NCBI RefSeq assembly: GCF_001898805.1
Contig: NZ_MKVJ01000001.1
Span: 67,990 to 131,989 of the forward strand
DNA from: Leifsonia sp. 71-9
GTDB lineage: Bacteria; Actinomycetota; Actinomycetes; Actinomycetales; Microbacteriaceae
Reading direction: 5' to 3'
DNA: 64,000 bases
The translations under genes were made by a program, and so were the position numbers. Positions 25,173 through 33,902 of this stretch are shown in pieces (the first letter of the stretch is position 1; every line of letters starts with the position of its first letter). The notes beneath the pieces are model-generated. The model worked only from the letters and a program-made list of their open reading frames with translations. It searched no databases and had not been told where the DNA came from.

Positions 25173-26480
25173 GTGCCTCCCCGCGGTCGGGCGTCCAGCC
25201 CGCTGACGAAGCCGCGGCCCACCGCGCGGGGGTGGACGCTGGGCGCGATCGGCATCGTGGCGCTGGCGGCCTCGGCCTTCCTGGGGCGGACCGACGTGCT
25301 GTTCGTCGGCGTGTTCCTGACCGTGCTGCCGCTGGCCGCCATGATCTCCGTCACCTGGGACCGGCCCCGGCTCGGGGTGACCCGCAGCTTCCATCCCGAC
25401 GTGATCGCGGTGGGGGAGAAGACGACCATCGTGACGACGGCGCGCAACCTGGTCGGCCGCCCCAGCCCCGCCGCGCGCTGGCGCGAATTCGCGCCGGCCG
25501 CCGTCGAGGTGCAGCGGCGGGCGCCGTTCCCTCGCCTCGGCCCGCATGAGCCGAACACGGCGAACGGCCGCGACACGGCCGTCCTCCGCCAGGACGTGAC
25601 CGCCGACAAGCGCGGCGCGCACCCGGTCGGCCCGCTGGTCATCAGCCGCACCGATCCGTTCGGGATCGCGTACGCCGAGTACGCGCTCGGCCAGCCACGC
25701 ACTCTGTTGGTCACCCCGCGCGTGGTGCCGCTGGCGCGCGGCGTCCTGGACGTCGCGCACAGCGAGGGGACCGAGCACGAGCTGCTGCGGCACAGCATCC
25801 CGAGCGCGGACGAGCTGATCGCCCGGGAGTACCGCCCGGGCGACCCGCTGCGCCGGGTGCACTGGCGCGCGACCGCCCGGCACGACCAGCTGATGGTGCG
25901 GCAGGAGGAGCAGCGCAGCAACCCCGAGGCGTGGCTCCTGCTGGACACCCGCGCGGGGATCGCCGGCGAGGCTGTCTTCGAGGACCAGATCGACCTGATC
26001 GCGTCGGTCGGCGTCCACCTCCTCGATCAGGGTTTCGCCGTCAGCGCGGTCGAGACCGCCGAACGGCAGCTGAACGGCCGCAGCGGCGCCGGACGCTCCG
26101 GCACGCTCGGGGCGATGAGCCCCACCTACGATCTCGGCGGCGCCGACCGGCTGCTGCTGGCGGACCTCGCGAGCCTCGAGCCGGGCGTCGAACCCCGGGA
26201 CGACGCCGTCGCCGAGCTCGCGACCGGCCTCCGCCGCGCCGGTCGGTCCGTCCCGGTGTTCGCCTTCCTGCTCGGCGGCACGCGCGAGCTCGGCTCGCTG
26301 GCGGCGCTGCGGTCGATGGGCGACCCGGCCGTCGCGTTCCTCGCCCCCTCCACGCCGCCCGAGGTCGAGGAGGTCCTGGTCGACGCCGGCTGGCTGTGCG
26401 TGCCGTGCGTGCCCGGCGACGATCCGGCCGCGTCCTGGCAGGCCGCGCTCGTGCGCCAACGGGCGGTGACCAATGGTTAG
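25173..26480 (+). CDS. DUF58 / VWA-like membrane protein
   Basis: A 435-aa protein with two N-terminal hydrophobic segments (about residues 22-60: TLGAIGIVALAASAFLG, VLFVGVFLTVLPLAAMI) followed by a cytoplasmic DUF58 domain. The signature SADELIAREYRPGDPLRRVHWRATARHDQLMVRQEE is the DUF58 core, which lies near a von Willebrand A-like fold in this family. It starts with GTG one base after the moxR stop and overlaps the next gene by 8 nt. The partnership with MoxR and a transglutaminase-like protein is conserved across bacteria; the client is not known here. Confidence 0.88.
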   Translation: MPPRGRASSPLTKPRPTARGWTLGAIGIVALAASAFLGRTDVLFVGVFLTVLPLAAMISVTWDRPRLGVTRSFHPDVIAVGEKTTIVTTARNLVGRPSPAARWREFAPAAVEVQRRAPFPRLGPHEPNTANGRDTAVLRQDVTADKRGAHPVGPLVISRTDPFGIAYAEYALGQPRTLLVTPRVVPLARGVLDVAHSEGTEHELLRHSIPSADELIAREYRPGDPLRRVHWRATARHDQLMVRQEEQRSNPEAWLLLDTRAGIAGEAVFEDQIDLIASVGVHLLDQGFAVSAVETAERQLNGRSGAGRSGTLGAMSPTYDLGGADRLLLADLASLEPGVEPRDDAVAELATGLRRAGRSVPVFAFLLGGTRELGSLAALRSMGDPAVAFLAPSTPPEVEEVLVDAGWLCVPCVPGDDPAASWQAALVRQRAVTNG

Positions 26481-28740
26481 CGAGTCCGTCCCGCTCGCGG
26501 TCCCGCGCACGATGCGCGGCCGCGTCGGCTACTGGCGGCTCACCGGGGCGATGGTGCTGCAGATGCTTGCGGTCAGCGTGGCGCTCGTCGGCCTCATCCA
26601 GGGCGCGGTCTGGTGGTTCGCCCTCATCCTGACCTCGGCCTTCCTGCTGGTGGCGGGAGCCGGCCTGCGGACGCTGGGCGTGCACCGTGGCATCGTCCCG
26701 CTCCTCGAGCTCGTCCTCGGCGCGATGATCATGACGGCCGTGTTCGGGGGAGGGACGGGACTGCTCGGCCTCCTCCCGACGCCCGCCACGTTCGCCCACT
26801 GGTGGCAGCTGCTGCAGCAGGCGATGCTCTCGATCTATCAGCAGGGGACGCCGGCCGAGAGCCTGCCCGAGTTCCTCTTCCTCGTCGTCGGCGGCGCGTG
26901 CCTCATCGCCGTCGTCCTCGACACGCTCGCCGTCGCGGTGCGTGCGCCCGCCTTCACCGCGGTCGGCGTCGGCGCGGTGCTCGTCGTCCCCGGGGCCCTG
27001 TTGGGCGACGGGCTGGACCCGAGCGCCCTCGCGCTCTCGGCCATCGCCTACCTCTGGCTGCTGCGCGCCGATGTGCGCACCCGTCGACCGGGCTCACCGC
27101 GCCCCGGCGCCGCGCTGGCCGTCGGCGCCTCGGCGACCGCCGTCGCCCTCCTGCTCGCCGGGACGGCCCCCGGCTTCGACCGCGGGGGAGCGGCGTCCTT
27201 CACCGCCGGCGGGATCAACATCGGCGGCACGGTGACGCCCCTGATCGACCTCGGCAAGGACCTCCGGCGCCCGACCGCCGTGCGCGCGCTGACGTACACG
27301 ACCACGGCGCCGACCGGCCAGTACCTCAAACTCGCCTCCCTCGACCAGTTCACCGGCTCGGTGTGGATGCACCGTGAGCGCGACACCAAGCGACTGGCGG
27401 AGGGGACGCCGATCGGACCCGTCGCCGGCCTGTCGGCCGAAGTGCCGACGACGAAGATCTCCACCACGGTCACCATCGACAACATGCAGAGCCGCTGGCT
27501 GCCGGTGCCCGCACCCGTCCAATCGGTCAAGGGCCTCAGCGGCACCTGGTCGTGGGATCCGGACGACCTCACCATCGGCGGGATCAACACGACCACCCAG
27601 GGTCAGGACTACACCGCGACCAGCCTCCTGCTCCAGCCGACGGCCGACCAGCTGAAGGCGGCGGGAGGGGTCGTGCCGGAGGACGTGCAGCGCGACCTGT
27701 TCCTGCCGCCGAGCCTGCCCGCGATCATCCAGAAGACGGCCATCGCGGCGACGGAAGGGGCCACGTCGGAGTACGCGCAGGCCGTCGCGCTCCAGGACTA
27801 CTTCCGCGACAACGGCTTCGTGTACTCGACCCAGACTCCGCTGAAGCAGGGCTACGACGGCGACGGCGCCCGTGTGATCGCGGCCTTCCTGGAGGCCAAG
27901 AGCGGCTACTGCGTGCACTTCGCCTCCGCCATGGCCTTGATGGCGCGCTCCCTGGGCATCCCGTCGCGGGTGGCGGAGGGCTACCTGCCGGGCGCGTCGG
28001 GCGGAGGGACCGCGAACAACCCCGGCGAGTACACCGTCACGAGCGACGACCTGCACGCGTGGCCCGAGCTGTACTTCGCCGGCGTCGGCTGGGTGCCGTT
28101 CGAGCCGACGGTGGGGCGGGGCACGATCCCCAGCTACACCCGCCCCGACACGGCCGCCGCGGCTCCGCCGTCCGCCCCGAACTCCAGCGCCACCACGGCT
28201 CCGAAGCGGGTCGTCCCGACCGACCCCGCGCAGATCGCGGGCGCGACGGCGGCCACGACGCCGTCCGCGCTCCAGCCCCTGCTCTCGGGGATCGCCATCG
28301 CCGTCCTGGTGATCGCGGTGCTCCTCATCCCTGCGATCGTCCGGCGCGTGCGGCGCCGACATCGACTGAGACGATTGTCCGGGGCGTCGGGAGGCGCTGT
28401 CGTGGTGTGGGACGAGCTCCGTGACACGGTGCGCGACCTGGGCTGGGACGCGCCCGCGACCGAGACCCCGCGCGCCTTCGCGGCGCGCCTGGCCGACGAG
28501 ATCGCGGGCACACCGGGGGAGCAGGCGCTGCTGAGCCTGCTCGCCGTGCGGGAGCGCGACGCCTACGGGCCGCCGGTGCGCGGCGCGGCGGTGGTGGGGC
28601 TGGCCGAGGACCTCGTGTGCGTGCTGGACGCGCTCGAATCGCGCGCGGGCAGGGCTCGCCGGCTGCGTGCGCTGCTGCTGCCTGTGTCGTTGCTGCCAGC
28701 AGGCTGGCCGATCGCTGCGAGCACGGGAACCGCCGCGTAG
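26473..28740 (+). CDS. TgpA-like transglutaminase-domain membrane protein
   Basis: A 755-aa protein with about six N-terminal membrane helices (residues 15-240), a long exported region, then a transglutaminase-like domain and a final helix (LLSGIAIAVLVIAVLLIPAIV, near 600) with a cytoplasmic tail. Catalytic residues are Cys480 in SGYCVHFASAMALMARSLGIPSRV and His528 in LHAWPELYF; the third residue is probably in GWVPFEPT. TgpA-type proteins may cross-link or cleave envelope peptides; the reaction is not shown. It is the last gene of the moxR-DUF58-transglutaminase module. Its TAG stop forms the first three bases of a -10-like TAGACT for the next gene. Confidence 0.88.
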   Translation: MVSESVPLAVPRTMRGRVGYWRLTGAMVLQMLAVSVALVGLIQGAVWWFALILTSAFLLVAGAGLRTLGVHRGIVPLLELVLGAMIMTAVFGGGTGLLGLLPTPATFAHWWQLLQQAMLSIYQQGTPAESLPEFLFLVVGGACLIAVVLDTLAVAVRAPAFTAVGVGAVLVVPGALLGDGLDPSALALSAIAYLWLLRADVRTRRPGSPRPGAALAVGASATAVALLLAGTAPGFDRGGAASFTAGGINIGGTVTPLIDLGKDLRRPTAVRALTYTTTAPTGQYLKLASLDQFTGSVWMHRERDTKRLAEGTPIGPVAGLSAEVPTTKISTTVTIDNMQSRWLPVPAPVQSVKGLSGTWSWDPDDLTIGGINTTTQGQDYTATSLLLQPTADQLKAAGGVVPEDVQRDLFLPPSLPAIIQKTAIAATEGATSEYAQAVALQDYFRDNGFVYSTQTPLKQGYDGDGARVIAAFLEAKSGYCVHFASAMALMARSLGIPSRVAEGYLPGASGGGTANNPGEYTVTSDDLHAWPELYFAGVGWVPFEPTVGRGTIPSYTRPDTAAAAPPSAPNSSATTAPKRVVPTDPAQIAGATAATTPSALQPLLSGIAIAVLVIAVLLIPAIVRRVRRRHRLRRLSGASGGAVVVWDELRDTVRDLGWDAPATETPRAFAARLADEIAGTPGEQALLSLLAVRERDAYGPPVRGAAVVGLAEDLVCVLDALESRAGRARRLRALLLPVSLLPAGWPIAASTGTAA

Positions 28741-28743
28741 ACT
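28738..28743 (+). promoter_or_regulatory. -10-like TAGACT before the yceD-rpmF-rnc-mutM genes
   Basis: The hexamer begins with the stop codon of the preceding gene and lies 8 bp before GTG 28752. It would give the housekeeping set its own nearly leaderless transcript, separate from the moxR module. Confidence 0.45.
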
Positions 28744-28751
28744 AGCCGACC

Positions 28752-29315
28752 GTGACCTCGTTCAAGAACACTCCATACACGGTCAACGTGTACGACCTCG
28801 TGCACCGTCCCGGATCGATGAAGGAGCAGGAGCTGAGCATCCCCGTGCGGGAGAAGCTCGGCGAAGGCCTGCTCGCCGTGCCGGAGGGTGCGAGCCTCGA
28901 TCTCGACCTCCGTCTGGAGTCCGTCCACGAGGGGATCCTGGTCACCGCGGAGGGCTCCACCACCGCGACCGGCGTGTGCGGACGGTGCCTGATCGACATC
29001 GAACAGCCTGTCCAAGTCGATTTCCAGGAACTTTTCGCGTATCCTTCTGGAGAAGCTTTCGATTATGAGGTTCACGACGACCACGTGGATCTTGAACCTC
29101 TGATCAGGGATACGGTGGTGTTGTCACTGCCGTTTCAGCCGGTGTGCCGGCCGGATTGCCCAGGTCTCGACCCCGAGACCGGCGAGCGGCTGGCGGATCA
29201 ACCGGACCAGGAGCCCACCCAGACCGTCGATCCCCGCTGGTCTGCGCTTGCGGCTTTCCAGGCTTCCGACACCGATGAATCCACCCCGTCCACCGGGAAC
29301 ACAGAAGAGAGATAG
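28752..29315 (+). CDS. yceD: YceD/DUF177-family protein
   Basis: A 187-aa cytosolic protein of the DUF177 family, nearly always found directly before rpmF, as here. Two cysteine pairs, GVCGRC and VCRPDC, probably bind zinc. Homologues in bacteria and plants are linked to 23S rRNA accumulation and large-subunit assembly, which fits the neighbours (ribosomal protein L32 and RNase III). It starts with GTG. rpmF begins 2 bp after the stop, so the two are surely co-transcribed. The C-terminal 40 residues are acidic and variable. Confidence 0.9.
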   Translation: MTSFKNTPYTVNVYDLVHRPGSMKEQELSIPVREKLGEGLLAVPEGASLDLDLRLESVHEGILVTAEGSTTATGVCGRCLIDIEQPVQVDFQELFAYPSGEAFDYEVHDDHVDLEPLIRDTVVLSLPFQPVCRPDCPGLDPETGERLADQPDQEPTQTVDPRWSALAAFQASDTDESTPSTGNTEER

Positions 29316-29317
29316 TC

Positions 29318-29521
29318 ATGGCCGTTCCGAAGCGGAAGCAGTCTCGCGCCAACACCCGCGCCCGTCGTTCGCAGTGGAAGGCCGAGGTCCCCACGCTCGT
29401 CAAGACCGTCGAAGGCGGCAAGGTGACCTACAGCCTCCCGCACCGTGCGAAGGTCGTCGAGGACTCCGCGGGCACCGCCCTGTTCCTCGAGTACAAGGGC
29501 CGCAAGGTCGCAGACGTCTGA
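29318..29521 (+). CDS. rpmF: 50S ribosomal protein L32
   Basis: A 67-aa large-subunit protein beginning MAVPKRKQSRANTRARRSQWKAE, the typical basic L32 N-terminus. It has no cysteine at all, so it is the zinc-independent form; other L32 proteins carry a four-Cys zinc ribbon. An AGAGAGATAGTC stretch just upstream serves as RBS and overlaps the yceD stop. The link to RNase III downstream is the usual actinobacterial order. Confidence 0.96.
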   Translation: MAVPKRKQSRANTRARRSQWKAEVPTLVKTVEGGKVTYSLPHRAKVVEDSAGTALFLEYKGRKVADV

Positions 29522-29534
29522 TCGTCCCTCAGCA

Positions 29535-30263
29535 ATGAGAGGACACAGTCTGGCCGGGGAGAACTCCGACCGCACTGAACTCATCGAGAAGCTCGGGGTC
29601 GACATCGACCCCGAGCTTCTCGGGCTTGCGCTGACGCATCGTTCGTACGCGTACGAGCACGGCGGCATCCCGAACAACGAGCGCCTCGAGTTCCTCGGCG
29701 ACTCGATCCTCGGGCAGGCCGTCACGGTGAAGCTGTTCCGCGAGAACCCGGACCTCGACGAGGGTGAGCTCGCGAAGCGCCGGGCCAGCCTGGTCAGCTC
29801 CGTCGCGCTGGCGGAGGTGGCGCGGGGCATCGGCCTCGGCGAGTACCTGCTGCTGGGTCGTGGCGAGAATCAGAGCGGTGGCCGCGAGAAGGCCTCCATC
29901 CTCGCCGACACGGTCGAGGCGATCATCGGCGCAGCGTATCTCGATCTCGGCGGCACCGAGGCGACGGCCCTCGTGCTGCGCCTCGTCGAGCCGCTGCTCG
30001 GCGACCCCGACCGGTTCGGCGCGGCGATGGATCCGAAGACGAGCCTGCAGGAGGCCGCGGCCCACCGCGGCGCCGGCCTCCCGGTCTACACGGTCACCAG
30101 CACCGGTCCGGATCACTCCAAGGTCTTCCACGCCTCGGTCTCGGTGGGAGAGCTGGTGACGGCCGAGGGCGAGGGCACCAGCAAGAAGCAGGCCGAGATG
30201 GCCGCGGCCCTGAACGCCTGGACCGAGCTGACGAGCCGACGTGCCCGAGCTCCCCGAGGTTGA
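29535..30263 (+). CDS. rnc: Ribonuclease III
   Basis: A double-strand-specific endoribonuclease, 242 aa, that processes rRNA precursors and some mRNAs. The catalytic signature NERLEFLGDSILGQAVT (near residues 49-65) includes the metal-binding Glu and Asp; ADTVEAIIGAAYLDLGG provides the second acidic set. A C-terminal double-stranded-RNA-binding domain covers about residues 160-235 (KTSLQEAAAHRG to SKKQAEMAAALNAW). The ATG at 29535 is not preceded by a strong SD, so the exact start is uncertain. The 3' end overlaps mutM by 23 nt. Confidence 0.95.
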   Translation: MRGHSLAGENSDRTELIEKLGVDIDPELLGLALTHRSYAYEHGGIPNNERLEFLGDSILGQAVTVKLFRENPDLDEGELAKRRASLVSSVALAEVARGIGLGEYLLLGRGENQSGGREKASILADTVEAIIGAAYLDLGGTEATALVLRLVEPLLGDPDRFGAAMDPKTSLQEAAAHRGAGLPVYTVTSTGPDHSKVFHASVSVGELVTAEGEGTSKKQAEMAAALNAWTELTSRRARAPRG

Positions 30264-31152
30264 GGTCGTCCGCGCCGGACTGGCTCCCGCCGTCTCCGGT
30301 GCGACCGTCCTCGGCGTCGAGGTGCTCGAACCGCGCTCGCTGAAGCGCCACGACCCCGTGGCCGGCGAGTTCGAGGCCCTGCTCACCGGCCGCGTGATGC
30401 GCACTCCCGTCCGCCGCGGCAAGTTCCTCTGGATCCCGCTGGAGGGGGAGCCGCGGCAGGCGATCGTCGCGCATCTCGGGATGAGCGGCCAGATCCTGCT
30501 CCGCGATCCCGGAGCCGTGGAGGCCGGTCTGCTCCGCATCCGCCTGCACATCGAGACCGCGCCGCAGCCGGACGGCTCGCGTCGCGAACTCTGGGTGCAC
30601 TTCGTCGACCAGCGCATCTTCGGGTCGATGGCGGTGGACGCGCTCGTCCCGACCGCGGACGGCGCGGCAGGCGGCCTCGGCACGGACGAGGCCCTCGTGC
30701 CGACCCAGGTCGCGCACATCGCCCGCGACCCGCTGGACCCGGCCTTCGACGACCGCGCCTTCGCCGCGGCGCTCGCCCGCAAGAACACGGGCATCAAGCG
30801 GGCGCTGCTCGACCAGACCCTGGTGAGCGGCATCGGCAACATCTACGCCGACGAGGCGCTCTGGGCGTCGCGCATCCACTACGAACAGCCGGCCTCCTCC
30901 CTCAGCGCTGCGAAAGTCCGCACCCTCCTCGCCGAAGTGCGCCACGTGCTCGAGAAGGCCCTGGCCGAGGGCGGGACCAGCTTCGACGCGCAGTACGTGA
31001 ACGTCAACGGCAACTCCGGCTACTTCGCACACAGCCTCAACGCCTACGGCCAGGAGGGTCGCCCCTGCCCGCGCTGCGGCACCCCGATCGTGCGCGAGAA
31101 GTTCATGAACCGGTCGTCGCACTTCTGCCCGAGGTGCCAGCGGCTGCGGTGA
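30241..31152 (+). CDS. mutM: Formamidopyrimidine-DNA glycosylase
   Basis: A base-excision repair enzyme, 303 aa, that removes oxidised purines such as 8-oxoguanine and cuts the abasic site. The mature N-terminus PELPEVE supplies the catalytic Pro and Glu after removal of the GTG-encoded Met. The Lys in RRGKFLWI and the helix-two-turn-helix region LVSGIGNIYADEALW are present. A C4 zinc finger ends the protein: CPRCGTPIVREKFMNRSSHFCPRC. Inserted residues near 103-110 (APQPDGSRR) and 130-145 lengthen it slightly over the usual 270-290. It overlaps rnc by 23 nt. Confidence 0.96.
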   Translation: MPELPEVEVVRAGLAPAVSGATVLGVEVLEPRSLKRHDPVAGEFEALLTGRVMRTPVRRGKFLWIPLEGEPRQAIVAHLGMSGQILLRDPGAVEAGLLRIRLHIETAPQPDGSRRELWVHFVDQRIFGSMAVDALVPTADGAAGGLGTDEALVPTQVAHIARDPLDPAFDDRAFAAALARKNTGIKRALLDQTLVSGIGNIYADEALWASRIHYEQPASSLSAAKVRTLLAEVRHVLEKALAEGGTSFDAQYVNVNGNSGYFAHSLNAYGQEGRPCPRCGTPIVREKFMNRSSHFCPRCQRLR

Positions 31153-31255
31153 GCCGGCCGCCCCGAACGCCGATCGTGTCGACGTGATCCGCATCCCGCA
31201 CCAGCGGATGGACCCGACCCTCCATTTGTGAGCGGCCACGGGCTCGCTTACCCCG

Positions 31256-32326
31256 TCACTTCAGCGTCTTCTGCCACGTCCCCGTCAGCGCGTGTGGACG
31301 GAACCCGAACGCGCGGTTGATCGCGATCATCGGCGTGTTCTCGTCGGCGTTCCAGGTCAGCAGCCGGTGGATGTGCGGGGCGTGGAGCGCGAGCTCGTGG
31401 ATGTTGTGCAGCTTGACGAGGGTCCCGAGCCGGTGGCCGCGGTGGGCGGACGCCACGAGCGTGTCGTACTGCTCGGCCTTGTCGCCGTCGGCGGGGACGG
31501 CGATCTCGGTGTAGGCGGCGAGCTCGCCGGTCGCGACGTGCTGGGCGGCGGTCACGAGCATCGGCTCGCCGCGGGCGGAGAGCTCGCGCTCCTGCGCTCG
31601 CACCCGGTCGCCGGTCCACGCCTCGAGGTCGAGGGCGATCCCGCTCTGCGGGACGTCGACCGCCATGCGCTCCTTGAGCGCGGCGAACGCCTCCAGCAGC
31701 TCGTCGGGCGCCGCGCCGAACCAGGAGACGACGCGATAGCCGTCCGCGGTGGCGGCGGTGCTCGCGAGGGCGACCTCCCGGACGGGCGGCAGGGGGAGCT
31801 CGAGCTCGCTCGACCGCTCGATCTGGCCGAGGCGGTAGCCGTGGCGCAGCGCGAAGCGGACGCCGGGGTCGCCGGCGGGGAGGCCGGCGGTTCCGACGGG
31901 CGCGTGCACCCACGCGCCCTCCTCGGGCAGTGCATGTACGGGATGCTCGGTGTACGTGCTCACGACGGTGCGGCCACCGTCCGCGGCGAGCTCCTCGCCG
32001 GCGGCGAGCAGGGCCGACCCGATCCCACGGCCGCGCAACGCGGGAACGACGTCGACGAGCAGCGAGACCGTCTCCGCGTCCTCGTCGAGGGGGAAGTCGG
32101 CCTCGACCCGGCCGACGATGGCGCCCTCCTCGACGGCGACCAGGATGATCTTCTCGTGGTACTCCTGCTCGCGGAGCGCGGCGAGCGCCTCCTCCGCGGT
32201 CTCCACGAAGTCATCGCCGTCCCAGAGGGCGTAGACGATGCCGTTGAGCACGCCCACCAGCTCTTCGAAGGCGGCCGATTCCGGCGTGCCGAGCCGGTCG
32301 GGAAGGGTCAGTCGACGGACCTCCAT
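31256..32326 (-). CDS. GNAT-family N-acetyltransferase (tandem domains)
   Basis: A 356-aa protein with two GNAT folds, about residues 1-165 and 185-356. The N-terminal domain has VVPALRGRGIGSALLAAGEEL, a good acetyl-CoA pyrophosphate loop (RGRGIGSAL). The second has VASAHRGHRLGTLVKLHNIHELALHAPHIHRLLTWNADENTPMIAINRAFGF, also a plausible acetyl-CoA site. Tandem GNAT architecture resembles mycothiol synthase and antibiotic or amino-acid acetyltransferases, but key MshD features are not evident and the substrate is unknown. It is convergent with mutM and divergent from the liv operon. The 103-bp gap to mutM holds only a weak inverted repeat (ATCCGC/GCGGAT). Confidence 0.8.
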   Translation of the reverse strand: MEVRRLTLPDRLGTPESAAFEELVGVLNGIVYALWDGDDFVETAEEALAALREQEYHEKIILVAVEEGAIVGRVEADFPLDEDAETVSLLVDVVPALRGRGIGSALLAAGEELAADGGRTVVSTYTEHPVHALPEEGAWVHAPVGTAGLPAGDPGVRFALRHGYRLGQIERSSELELPLPPVREVALASTAATADGYRVVSWFGAAPDELLEAFAALKERMAVDVPQSGIALDLEAWTGDRVRAQERELSARGEPMLVTAAQHVATGELAAYTEIAVPADGDKAEQYDTLVASAHRGHRLGTLVKLHNIHELALHAPHIHRLLTWNADENTPMIAINRAFGFRPHALTGTWQKTLK

Positions 32327-32466
32327 CGCGCATCGCCTCCCCCCACGGGTGTCCCGGGGCGTCGTCGCCAGGGCCGGAACGACTCAGCCTAATCCCGGCC
32401 GGTGGCCCGGGGGAAGAGCGCGGACCGGTTTGGTTTCGATCGTGTAAATCCCGGGTATCCACTTGG

Positions 32467-32494
32467 TTGCAAATGCTTGCATTGCATGTAGTCT
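32467..32494 (+). promoter_or_regulatory. Promoter candidate for the liv operon
   Basis: TTGCAA (32467-32472) and TAGTCT (32489-32494) with a 16-bp spacer give a sigma-70-like promoter 73 bp before livK. The spacer is dyad-rich: TGCAA-atgc-TTGCA overlaps GCATTGCATG, so a regulator may bind here. The rest of the 241-bp gap between the GNAT gene and livK shows nothing further. Confidence 0.5.
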
Positions 32495-32567
32495 CGGCAC
32501 ACATATTCGTGGTGCGACGTGGCAACTACGCCACGTTCGTGACGCATTTCACGTCGAGAGGCAGAAG

Positions 32568-33788
32568 ATGTTACGAAAGAAAGTCACCATCGGTGCGGCC
32601 GTTGCAGCGTCGGTCGCGCTCCTCCTGGCCGGTTGCGCCAACCAGCCTTCGACCGGCGGATCGACCAGCAGCGGTTCCAAGGTCGACATCCCGGCGATCA
32701 CCTCCATCGACACGCCCAAGGACGCGGTCCTCCCTGCCGGAGACGGCAAGGCGACCTGCCCCGCGGGCCTGACGATCGGCTACGTCGGCGCGGAGACGGG
32801 CCCGAACGCCCAGCTCGGCATCAACATCTACAACGGCATCCAGCTCGCCATCAACCAGCACAACGAGGCGAACAAGGACTGCCAGGTCGGCTTCAAGAAG
32901 TTCGACACCGAGGGCGACCCGAACAAGGCGACCGGCCCGGTCACCCAGGCCGTCAACGAAGCGGACATCGTCGGCGTCGTCGGCCTCCCGTTCTCGGGCG
33001 AGTCGAAGGCCACCGGCAACATCTTCGAGCAGCAGGGCCTGGTCCACATCACCCCGTCGGCCACCAACCCCGGCCTGACGGAGAACGGCTGGAAGACCTT
33101 CTTCCGCGGCCTCGGCAATGACGCCGTGCAGGGCCCGGCGGCGGCGAAGTTCCTCACCGGTCAGCTCAAGGCCAAGAAGGTCTACCTGGTCCAGGACGAC
33201 TCCGACTACGGAATCGGCCTCGGCACCCAGACCTCGCAGGCCCTGGGCGACGCGCTGGTCGGCACCGACAAGGTGACCACCGGGCAGAAGGACTTCTCGG
33301 CCGTGGTCTCCAAGATCCTGAACGCGAAGCCCGACGCCGTCTACTACGCCGGCTACTACGCCGAGGGCGCCCCGTTCGACCAGCAGCTGGTCAACAAGGG
33401 CTTCACCGGCACGTTCGTCGGCCCGGACGGTGTGAAGGACGACCAGTTCATCAAGCTGGCCGGCGACGCGTCGAGCAACGCGTACTTCACCTGCCCCTGC
33501 ATCCCGGGTGAGCTGATCCCCGACTTCGAGTCCGCCTACAAGAAGCTCTCGGGCTCCGAGCCGGGCACCTACTCGATCGAGGGCTACGACGCCACCACCG
33601 TCCTGCTCGCCGGCATCGACAAGGGCAAGACGACCCGCGCCGACCTGGTCGACTGGGTGAAGAACTACGACGCCGACGGCCTCAGCAAGCACTACAAGTG
33701 GAACGACAAGGGTGAGCTGCAGGCCCCGACGGTCTACGGCTACAAGGTCGAAGGCGGGAAGATCGTGCCGATCGGCACCATCGGATAG
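32568..33788 (+). CDS. livK: Branched-chain amino acid ABC transporter, substrate-binding lipoprotein
   Basis: A 406-aa extracellular binding lipoprotein. The signal peptide MLRKKVTIGAAVAASVALLLAGC ends in a lipobox (LAGC, Cys about residue 23). A Ser/Gly linker (TGGSTSSGSK) follows, then a two-lobed periplasmic-binding fold starting LTIGYVGAETGPNAQLGINIYNGIQLAINQHN, a type I (LivJ/LivK-like) binding protein. It would deliver Leu, Ile, Val or a related compound to the permease encoded next. A strong hairpin after the stop probably lets livK be made in excess over the membrane and ATPase subunits. ATG 32568 follows GAGAGGCAGAAG. Confidence 0.93.
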   Translation: MLRKKVTIGAAVAASVALLLAGCANQPSTGGSTSSGSKVDIPAITSIDTPKDAVLPAGDGKATCPAGLTIGYVGAETGPNAQLGINIYNGIQLAINQHNEANKDCQVGFKKFDTEGDPNKATGPVTQAVNEADIVGVVGLPFSGESKATGNIFEQQGLVHITPSATNPGLTENGWKTFFRGLGNDAVQGPAAAKFLTGQLKAKKVYLVQDDSDYGIGLGTQTSQALGDALVGTDKVTTGQKDFSAVVSKILNAKPDAVYYAGYYAEGAPFDQQLVNKGFTGTFVGPDGVKDDQFIKLAGDASSNAYFTCPCIPGELIPDFESAYKKLSGSEPGTYSIEGYDATTVLLAGIDKGKTTRADLVDWVKNYDADGLSKHYKWNDKGELQAPTVYGYKVEGGKIVPIGTIG

Positions 33789-33800
33789 CGCGACAACAGT

Positions 33801-33837
33801 GAGGATGCCGCGGGCCGCCGTGGCCCGCGGCATCCTT
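33801..33837 (+). terminator. Hairpin between livK and livH (attenuating terminator or mRNA stabiliser)
   Basis: The arms 33803-33816 and 33822-33835 are perfectly complementary over 14 bp, with a 5-nt loop GCCGT and one further A-T and one G-T pair outside. The following bases TTCGTCC give only a weak U-tail. The livH start is 66 bp further on, so partial read-through must supply the rest of the operon unless another promoter lies in 33838-33902. Confidence 0.7.
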
Positions 33838-33902
33838 CGTCCCCACTGTCCGCACCGAAAGGGATCGACGGAGATCCCTTCACGATGGATCTGGATGCCT
33901 GA

